The notes beneath the pieces were generated by a model, which was given only the letters and a program-made list of their open reading frames with translations, was not told the origin of the DNA and ran no database searches. From an uncultured Oscillibacter sp. (GTDB lineage Bacteria > Bacillota > Clostridia > Oscillospirales > Oscillospiraceae), in NCBI GenBank assembly GCA_904393855.1, contig CAJFNE010000129.1, positions 1 through 5,346 of the forward strand: a stretch of 5,346 bases of DNA. Direction: 5' to 3'. Shown piece by piece: positions 1 to 3,512 of this stretch. Positions within the stretch are counted from its first letter, which is position 1, and every line of letters starts with the position of its first letter. The translations under genes and the position numbers were made by a program.

Positions 1-40
1 CTGCCCCATTTGACCGCTCTGGAATTCCCCCATATGAAAT

Positions 41-116
41 TGGAGCTGGTGGACGGATTCGAACCCCCGACCTGCTGATTACAAATCAGCTGCTCTACCG
101 GCTGAGCTACACCAGC
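41..116 (-). tRNA. tRNA-Thr (anticodon UGU)
   Basis: On the minus strand the sequence folds as a full cloverleaf of 76 nt including an encoded 3' CCA (complement of 41-43). The acceptor stem GCTGGTG (110-116) pairs with CACCAGC (45-51). The D stem is GCTC/GAGC, the anticodon stem GCTGA/TCAGC, and the 7-nt anticodon loop TTTGTAA gives anticodon TGT (complement of 81-83), which reads ACA and related threonine codons. The T loop is the canonical TTCGAAT (57-63). One oddity is that the T stem (GGGGG with CCGTC) has a G-G mismatch at its middle pair and a G-U wobble next to it. The tRNA diverges from the protein genes that follow and has its own promoter. The first 40 bases of the window, downstream of it, contain no recognisable gene or terminator. 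Confidence 0.96.
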
Positions 117-136
117 AAGTCCCAACAGCAAGGTTT

Positions 137-165
137 ATCTTACCAGAGAGTGTCTGATTTGTCAA
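137..165 (-). promoter_or_regulatory. Sigma-A promoter of the tRNA-Thr gene
   Basis: On the minus strand there is a perfect -35 TTGACA (complement of 160-165), a 17-bp spacer and a -10 TAAGAT (complement of 137-142, five of six consensus matches). Transcription would start near 130, giving a leader of about 14 nt before the tRNA 5' end at 116. This strong consensus is usual for stable RNA genes. Confidence 0.85.
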
Positions 166-188
166 CAAATTTTTTCTGCTTTTTTAGT
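159..188 (+). promoter_or_regulatory. Possible weak promoter of the three-gene module, overlapping the tRNA -35
   Basis: On the plus strand, TTGTCA (159-164, five of six matches to -35) lies 18 bp before TTTAGT (183-188, four of six matches to -10). Its -35 sits almost exactly on the opposite strand of the tRNA -35 (160-165), inside the inverted repeat TTTGT-CA-ACAAA (158-169). A start near 195 would leave a very short leader that begins at the ribosome binding site. The -10 match is poor and the tract is T-rich, so this is only a candidate. Confidence 0.3.
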
Positions 189-209
189 TTTTCATGGAGG
201 AGGAGTTTT

Positions 210-398
210 ATGCGTCACGCATGCCGCCGCAGGCGGCAAATTTTGATCCGCTGCACCCTGTGCGGGCGGGAGGTCCCGGCGGGCGGGGAGTACTGGGCCT
301 GCAACGGCCATCGGGTCTGCGGTGACTGCCTGCCGGAGTTTGCCCGGCGGGAGTTGGCTCCCTACCGGGAGATTGCGGGAGAGGAGGCGCGGCAATGA
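210..398 (+). CDS. Small CxxC/CxxC zinc-finger protein (62 aa), function unknown
   Basis: This encodes a 62-aa basic protein that I do not recognise as a named family. After an arginine-rich N-terminus (RRRR at residues 6-9) it carries Cys15-x2-Cys18 and Cys37-x2-Cys40, with additional Cys31 and His34 between them. That arrangement is typical of a small zinc ribbon or treble-clef finger, which usually binds nucleic acid or protein. The start at 210 is chosen because a strong GGAGGAGGAG ribosome binding site lies at 196-205. The frame is open further upstream to a GTG at 150, but that part reads as low-complexity residues from the T-rich promoter region. The stop codon overlaps the start of the next gene (ATGA at 395-398), so the two are translationally coupled. 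By position it is the first gene of a three-gene regulatory module. Zinc binding is inferred from spacing only. Confidence 0.75.
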   Translation: MRHACRRRRQILIRCTLCGREVPAGGEYWACNGHRVCGDCLPEFARRELAPYREIAGEEARQ

Positions 399-628
399 CC
401 CTTTTGGAGATGTCCGCCCTGTATGCTGAGAGCGCGGACCGCATCCGTACTCGGATCGTCCAGCTGCGGGCGGCGGCCCGGGCGGAGATGGACCCGGAGG
501 CCGCCCGGCGGCTGCGGCTGCGGGCGGAGGAGCTGCAGCCGCTGCTGCGGGAGACCCGGGAGCTGGCGGTGCTGACCGCCCGATACTATGATAGGAGCTA
601 TCACAAGCATGAGAAATACACCCTTTGA
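395..628 (+). CDS. Small helical coiled-coil protein (77 aa), unknown function
   Basis: This 77-aa protein is rich in Arg, Glu, Ala and Leu and is predicted by eye to form two long helices. Helix one covers about residues 2-30, and helix two about residues 33-64 after a short turn containing Asp33-Pro34. Leu, Ile and Met recur at heptad-like spacing, consistent with an antiparallel coiled-coil hairpin. The C-terminus is Tyr-, His- and Lys-rich (residues 64-76). There is no membrane segment or signal peptide. The start overlaps the previous stop (ATGA), with GAGGAGG at 381-387 as ribosome binding site, and the end overlaps the next gene by 20 nt. Small helical proteins of this kind occur next to sigma-70 region 4-like proteins in Clostridia. 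A partner role for the neighbouring DNA-binding protein is inference from this tight coupling. I do not recognise a named family. Confidence 0.75.
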   Translation: MTLLEMSALYAESADRIRTRIVQLRAAARAEMDPEAARRLRLRAEELQPLLRETRELAVLTARYYDRSYHKHEKYTL

Positions 629-905
629 CACCCGCAGCAGCGAGTGGATCGGCGACATGACCGTCTACCTCCGGGAGACCGGAGAGGACAACCATTTGCA
701 GCTGGAGCGGCTGCGGCGCAATCTCCGCCAGGCCCGGGAGCTGGAATTGACGCCCCGCCAGCGGCAGGTGCTGGAGATGCACTATGACCGGCGGCTGTCC
801 GTCACGGCCATCGCCGGGGAGCTGGGGGTTCACCCCTCCACCGTCTCCCGCACCCTGAAACGGGCCCGGGAACGGCTGCGTCGGTGCCTGCGCTACACTC
901 TCTGA
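609..905 (+). CDS. Sigma-70 region 4-like DNA-binding protein (98 aa)
   Basis: The C-terminal half (about residues 45-93) is a sigma-70 region 4 helix-turn-helix. LTPRQRQVLEMHY (47-59) matches the first helices, and VTAIAGELGVHPSTVSRTLK (65-84) matches the helix-turn-helix, with the recognition helix starting near HPSTVSR. A basic tail follows. Residues 1-44 are helical and charged and show no region 2 (the -10-binding part of a true sigma factor). The protein therefore probably acts as a transcriptional activator or sigma-like helper, as do the ArpU/Xpf-type or sigma-4 proteins of phages and conjugative elements, rather than as a complete sigma factor. The start at 609 is chosen because AGGAG lies at 593-597. 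An in-frame ATG at 588 lacks a site. The first 20 nt overlap the upstream gene. The stop lies in a GAGAATTCTC palindrome (904-913). The target promoters are not identifiable here. Confidence 0.85.
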   Translation: MRNTPFDTRSSEWIGDMTVYLRETGEDNHLQLERLRRNLRQARELELTPRQRQVLEMHYDRRLSVTAIAGELGVHPSTVSRTLKRARERLRRCLRYTL

Positions 906-934
906 GAATTCTCGGGCGCGGCTGTAAATTTTTC

Positions 935-962
935 TTGTAGTTTCCCAAAAATGTCGTATAAT
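935..962 (+). promoter_or_regulatory. Sigma-A promoter of the YitT-racemase operon
   Basis: A perfect -10 TATAAT lies at 957-962. The best -35 is TTGTAG at 935-940 (first three bases match), with a 16-bp spacer. The region is AT-rich against a GC-rich background. Transcription would begin near 969, about 36 nt before the ATG at 1005. No convincing terminator separates the upstream three-gene module from this point, so read-through is possible. Confidence 0.65.
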
Positions 963-991
963 CAGCAATATGGGTCATCCTAATTTCGGAT

Positions 992-1007
992 GGAGGGAAC
1001 CGTTATG
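992..1007 (+). promoter_or_regulatory. Ribosome binding site that fixes the YitT start
   Basis: GGAGGG at 992-997 lies 7 nt before the ATG at 1005. An in-frame ATG at 990 overlaps this ribosome binding site and has no site of its own, so the shorter start is preferred. Confidence 0.8.
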
Positions 1008-1889
1008 CTCTACAACACCCTGCATAACCGATGGCTGCGGCTGGTCATCGCCGTGATCGGAGAGCTGATCGCGGCACTTGGCATCAACCTGTTCATTGTG
1101 CCGCTGGGCCTGTACTCCGGCGGAACCCTGGGCGTCTGTCAGCTGATCCGAACCCTGCTGCAGACCTATCTCCATTTGGATTTTGGAAACTACGATATTG
1201 CCGGCATCCTCTACTTCCTCAGCAATGTACCCATCCTGATGGTCGGCTATAGGATTCTGGGGCGGGGCCTGGCTGTGCGGACTATCGTCTGCACGGTGGC
1301 CTACTCCCTGTTCTACAGCCTGATCCCCGTTCCCACCACGCTGATCGTGGACGACTACCTGACGGCCTGTCTCCTGGGCGGCATCCTGACCGGCGTGGGC
1401 TGCGGCATCGTGCTGACCTGCGGGTGCAGCAGCGGTGGCCTGGACGTGGTGGGCCTGTGCCTGAGCAAGCGGGGCAGCTCCTTTACCGTGGGGCGGTTCT
1501 CCCTGACCTTCAACGCCTTTCTCTACGCGGCCTGCCTGTTTCTCTTCAACGCGGAGACGGCCATCTACTCGGTGATCTACAACTTCATCACCACCACCGT
1601 GCTGGACCGGATGCACCAGCAAAACGTCACGGTGCAGGCGCTGATCTTCACCCGGGAGGATGAGCACACCCTGGGAAAATTCGTCATGGGACAGCTGGGC
1701 CGGGGCGTCACCTACTGGCAGGGCACCGGCGCCTATACCGGGGACGATCTCCACGTGTTGTGCGTGTGTCTTTCCAAGTATGAGATTGAGGAGCTGCTGC
1801 ATGCCGTGCACAGCATCGATCCCCACGCGTTCCTGACGGTGCAGGAGGGGGTGCATGTCTACGGCAACTATCAGAGAAAGGTGGAGTGA
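1005..1889 (+). CDS. YitT family membrane protein (DUF161 + DUF2179), 294 aa
   Basis: This is an integral membrane protein with the standard two-part YitT layout and near-normal length (about 280-300 aa). The N-terminal membrane domain has hydrophobic segments at about residues 11-33, 64-83, 90-110, 117-139 and 166-187. The glycine-rich signatures are GLYSGGTLG (35-43), at the position of the family's first conserved loop, and CGCSSGGLDVVG (139-150), equivalent to the usual GxSxGGxD motif. A soluble DUF2179 domain follows (about 207-290) and includes GRGVTYWQGTGAYTG (232-246) and a C-terminal VQEGVHVYGNY stretch. The biochemical function of the family is not established, and transport is often suggested. 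The gene has its own promoter and stops 4 nt before the racemase-like gene, so they are almost certainly co-transcribed. The membrane domain contains several cysteines near the GG motif (Cys133, Cys139, Cys141). Family assignment is confident; substrate is unknown. Confidence 0.93.
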   Translation: MLYNTLHNRWLRLVIAVIGELIAALGINLFIVPLGLYSGGTLGVCQLIRTLLQTYLHLDFGNYDIAGILYFLSNVPILMVGYRILGRGLAVRTIVCTVAYSLFYSLIPVPTTLIVDDYLTACLLGGILTGVGCGIVLTCGCSSGGLDVVGLCLSKRGSSFTVGRFSLTFNAFLYAACLFLFNAETAIYSVIYNFITTTVLDRMHQQNVTVQALIFTREDEHTLGKFVMGQLGRGVTYWQGTGAYTGDDLHVLCVCLSKYEIEELLHAVHSIDPHAFLTVQEGVHVYGNYQRKVE

Positions 1890-1893
1890 CGCC

Positions 1894-2553
1894 ATGCGCG
1901 CAGCGGAGCCGGCGGCAGTGCTGGCCGGGACGCCGGTGGACACCCGGATGGGCGTCCAGGTGCTGGCGGAACACGGGCTGGAGGGCCGGGCCTTTCCCCT
2001 GGCGGAGGACCCCTGGCAGCAGACCGCCTTCCAGCTGTCGGCCCCGGCGGAGAAAACCGCCGCCGTCCGGTCCGTGCTGCTGCGGGCCCGGGAACAGGGC
2101 TGCCGGCGGGCTTTCGTCTACTGCAACTCCCTCTCCGCGGCGGTGGATTTTGCGCCCCTGGAGGCGGAGACGGGCATGCGGATCGTGACGCCCCTGCAGG
2201 TCTACCGGGCCCTGGCGCCCCGGCACCGGCGGCTGGGCCTCATCGCCGCCAACGCCCAGGGGCTGGCGGGGATCGAGCGGACGCTGTACGGCGCCAACCC
2301 CTCCCTGGAGCTGCTGGGCGCCTGCCTGCTGCCGGTGGTGGTGGACATTGAGTCCGGTGTGCCGCCGGCGGAGGTGGTGGAGCGGCACCGCCTGGGGGCG
2401 CTGGCGGAGTGGTTCCGCGCCTGCGGCGTGGAGGCCCTGGTGCTGGGCTGCACCCACTTTCCCTACTTCCAGGGGGCCCTGGCGGAGCGGACAAGCCTCC
2501 CCCTGATCGACCCGGCGGAGGAGATGGTCCGGCTGCTGACCGCCCCTACATAA
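1894..2553 (+). CDS. Aspartate/glutamate racemase family protein (220 aa)
   Basis: This is a cofactor-independent amino acid racemase of the Asp/Glu/hydantoin racemase superfamily, the two-domain fold that includes glutamate racemase MurI. Both catalytic cysteines are present in family-type motifs: Cys77 in YCNSLSAA (compare MurI xCNTATA) and Cys186 in VLGCTHFPYF (compare MurI LGCTHYPL). The N-terminal motif is AGTPVDTRMG (11-20), not the MurI FDSGVGG. At 220 aa it is shorter than MurI (about 260-270). These differences suggest a paralog with its own substrate rather than the essential cell-wall MurI. Such enzymes interconvert L- and D-amino acids in the cytoplasm. The start at 1894 is set by AGGTGGAG just upstream. 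An in-frame ATG at 1855 lies inside the YitT gene and is less likely. The gene follows the YitT stop by 4 nt. Substrate specificity cannot be read from the sequence. Confidence 0.88.
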   Translation: MRAAEPAAVLAGTPVDTRMGVQVLAEHGLEGRAFPLAEDPWQQTAFQLSAPAEKTAAVRSVLLRAREQGCRRAFVYCNSLSAAVDFAPLEAETGMRIVTPLQVYRALAPRHRRLGLIAANAQGLAGIERTLYGANPSLELLGACLLPVVVDIESGVPPAEVVERHRLGALAEWFRACGVEALVLGCTHFPYFQGALAERTSLPLIDPAEEMVRLLTAPT

Positions 2554-2572
2554 CATAACCAAACATAACCAA
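2553..2572 (+). repeat. Two tandem copies of a 10-bp repeat
   Basis: ACATAACCAA occurs twice head to tail (2553-2562 and 2563-2572), preceded by a partial copy ACATAAC (2548-2554) that overlaps the racemase stop codon. The repeat fills the gap between the stop codon and the terminator hairpin. It is AT-rich in contrast to the flanking genes. No function is evident. Confidence 0.7.
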
Positions 2573-2577
2573 ATCCG

Positions 2578-2604
2578 GGACCCGGCTGACGCCGGGTCCT
2601 GTTT
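2578..2604 (+). terminator. Probable intrinsic terminator after the racemase gene
   Basis: GGACCCGGC (2578-2586) and GCCGGGTCC (2591-2599) form a perfect 9-bp GC-rich stem with a 4-nt loop TGAC. It is followed by TGTTTG, a short and imperfect U-tract. The hairpin is very stable but the weak U-tract suggests incomplete termination. The next gene begins only 18 nt after this feature and shows no clear promoter, so it may depend on read-through. Confidence 0.65.
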
Positions 2605-2621
2605 GAATACAGGAGGTTCCC

Positions 2622-3154
2622 ATGCGGAATGTGATTCTCTTTATCGCCATGAGCCTGGACGGCTATCTGGCGGACCGCCGGGGCGGCGTGGACTGGCTCC
2701 GGGGCCAGGACCCCGGCGCGGAGGACCCGGACTCCTACGCGCCGTTCTCCCAGCGGGTAGATACGGTGCTGATGGGGTGGAACACCTACCACCAGATCAC
2801 CACGGAGCTGTCCCCGGAACATTGGGTCTATGACGGCATGACCAGCTACGTCTTCACCCACCGGGAGCTGCCCTCCACCGACGCGGTCCGCTTCACCAGC
2901 CAGGACCCCTGCGCCCTGGTGCGGACACTGCGGCAACGGCCGGGGCGGGATATCTGGGCCTGCGGCGGCGCGGACCTGATCGGCCAGCTGATGGCAGGGG
3001 ACTGCATCGACCGCCTGGAAGTCTCCGTGATCCCCACCTGCCTGGCGGCGGGATCCCCCTCTTCCGCCCCACGGGCCGGGAGCTGCCCCTGCGGCTGCTG
3101 GAGACCCGGCAGGAAAACGGCATCGTGGAGCTGATCTACCAGCGCCGCCGCTGA
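2622..3154 (+). pseudogene. Dihydrofolate reductase family (RibD C-terminal) gene, frameshifted near its 3' end
   Basis: The frame opens as a typical small reductase of the YyaP/YwjB type: RNVILFIAMSLDGYLA (2-17), VDTVLMGWNTYHQ (46-58), and the nucleotide-binding stretch IWACGGADLIGQLM (111-124), then SVIPTCL (135-141). After residue 142 the frame as written turns into a Ser-, Cys- and Pro-rich tail unlike the family and stops at 3134. The alternative frame from 3053 instead reads on as IPLFRPTGRELPLRLLET and then the family-like end ENGIVELIYQRRR, with its stop at 3152-3154. One missing G in the GGCGGCGGG run (3044-3052) would explain both and restore about 177 aa, the usual length. The start has AGGAGG at 2611-2616. 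This is either a real mutation or a sequencing error in a GC-rich run. The intact protein would be a cytosolic NADPH-dependent reductase of unknown substrate, not necessarily a true folate enzyme. Confidence 0.85.
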
Positions 3155-3183
3155 CCCCTCTCCATGGGCCTCGGGGCAGCGAA

Positions 3184-3203
3184 GGGAACGGCCGGACGTT
3201 CCC
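3184..3203 (+). repeat. Short perfect inverted repeat (7-bp stem)
   Basis: GGGAACG (3184-3190) pairs perfectly with CGTTCCC (3197-3203) around a 6-nt loop GCCGGA. There is no U-tract. It lies 20 nt upstream of the strong terminator hairpin, in the 3' untranslated region of the reductase gene. It may be an RNA-stabilising hairpin or a protein-binding site. Confidence 0.5.
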
Positions 3204-3222
3204 CTGTGACTCCTATTCTCAG

Positions 3223-3258
3223 TACCATGAGCAGGTCCCTCTGCTCATGGTATTTTTT
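3223..3258 (+). terminator. Strong intrinsic terminator after the reductase gene
   Basis: TACCATGAGCAG (3223-3234) and CTGCTCATGGTA (3241-3252) form a perfect 12-bp stem with a 6-nt loop GTCCCT, followed directly by six T residues (3253-3258). This is a textbook rho-independent terminator on the plus strand. It separates the reductase transcript from the efflux operon. The other strand lacks the matching T-run, so it acts in one direction. Confidence 0.93.
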
Positions 3259-3361
3259 GCTCCGCCGGCGGCTCTGGGAGCTCCGCTCCTTCCGCCCCTC
3301 AACCTGGTTCCACCTCCGCGGGGCAGTCCCGCCCGACGCCCTCGCATTTTTAAAATCAGAA

Positions 3362-3399
3362 ATAAAAATACCATAAAAATAGGCTATATGTATTATAAT
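3362..3399 (+). promoter_or_regulatory. Promoter of the efflux operon with direct repeats upstream of the -10
   Basis: A perfect -10 TATAAT lies at 3394-3399 in an AT-rich tract. No recognisable -35 exists at 16-18 bp spacing (the bases around 3370-3377 are ACCATAAA). That position is instead covered by two identical 9-bp direct repeats, ATAAAAATA at 3362-3370 and 3373-3381, whose starts are 11 bp apart and which end 12 bp before the -10. One-helical-turn direct repeats replacing a -35 are typical of promoters switched on by a winged-helix (OmpR/PhoB-type) activator. Such a regulator is inference here, since A-rich repeats can also arise by chance. Transcription would start near 3406, giving a leader of about 107 nt. 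Confidence 0.6.
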
Positions 3400-3450
3400 G
3401 GTGGCATATTCACAACTTTTTAAAGGTTTTTTAAGGATTGGTTCAGCTTC

Positions 3451-3503
3451 CCGTGCTATCCTGATGACAGCAACTTTCCCAGGATGGGAAAGCACGGAAA
3501 GGA
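3451..3503 (+). promoter_or_regulatory. Structured 5' leader next to the adaptor ribosome binding site
   Basis: CCGTGCT (3451-3457) pairs with AGCACGG (3491-3497), and the directly adjacent ATCCTG (3458-3463) pairs with CAGGAT (3480-3485). Together these make a 13-bp stem with a single 5-nt bulge GGGAA (3486-3490) and a 16-nt loop. A second hairpin, TTTCCC (3475-3480) with GGGAAA (3486-3491), uses some of the same bases and cannot form together with the full stem. The ribosome binding site AAAGGA (3498-3503) follows immediately after the stem. The geometry could allow leader control of translation. It matches no riboswitch class I can recognise. Confidence 0.5.
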
Positions 3504-3512
3504 TCGCGTGTT

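Larger units (their letters stand above)
3155..3512 (+). other. 358-bp intergenic region between the reductase and the efflux operon
   Basis: No gene is supported here. From left to right it holds a short inverted repeat (3184-3203), a strong terminator (3223-3258), a GC-rich stretch with only short palindromes such as CCGCCGGCGG (3262-3271), an AT-rich promoter region (about 3342-3400), an imperfect 10-bp tandem repeat TTTTTAAAGG/TTTTTTAAGG (3417-3436) just after the expected transcription start, and a structured leader (3451-3497). Small open frames on both strands here lack ribosome binding sites and family-like sequence. Confidence 0.7.

Noticed and set aside
41..905. Genomic island or prophage inserted at the tRNA gene
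   Set aside because: There is no integrase, no repeated tRNA 3' end within the window and no change in base composition. The small-gene module alone is not enough.
192..968. Long minus-strand open frame opposite the three-gene module (258 aa)
   Set aside because: It is rich in Pro, Ala and Gly, has no family-like motif, and is antisense to well-supported coupled genes. High GC content makes such open frames common.
975..1943. Minus-strand open frame opposite the YitT gene (322 aa)
   Set aside because: It is rich in His, Gln and Gly in a way typical of the complement of a GC-rich gene, and the plus strand encodes a clear YitT protein.
1708..2562. Minus-strand open frame opposite the racemase gene (284 aa)
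   Set aside because: It is antisense to an enzyme with both catalytic motifs, and its own translation is low complexity and resembles no known family.
3262..3330. GC-rich palindromes in the intergenic region (CCGCCGGCGG, GGAGCTCC, GCGGG/CCCGC)
   Set aside because: They are short, do not stack into one structure and are expected by chance at this GC content.
3136..3495. Minus-strand open frame across the intergenic region (119 aa)
   Set aside because: It runs through the terminator and promoter elements, has no ribosome binding site I can see, and shows no domain.
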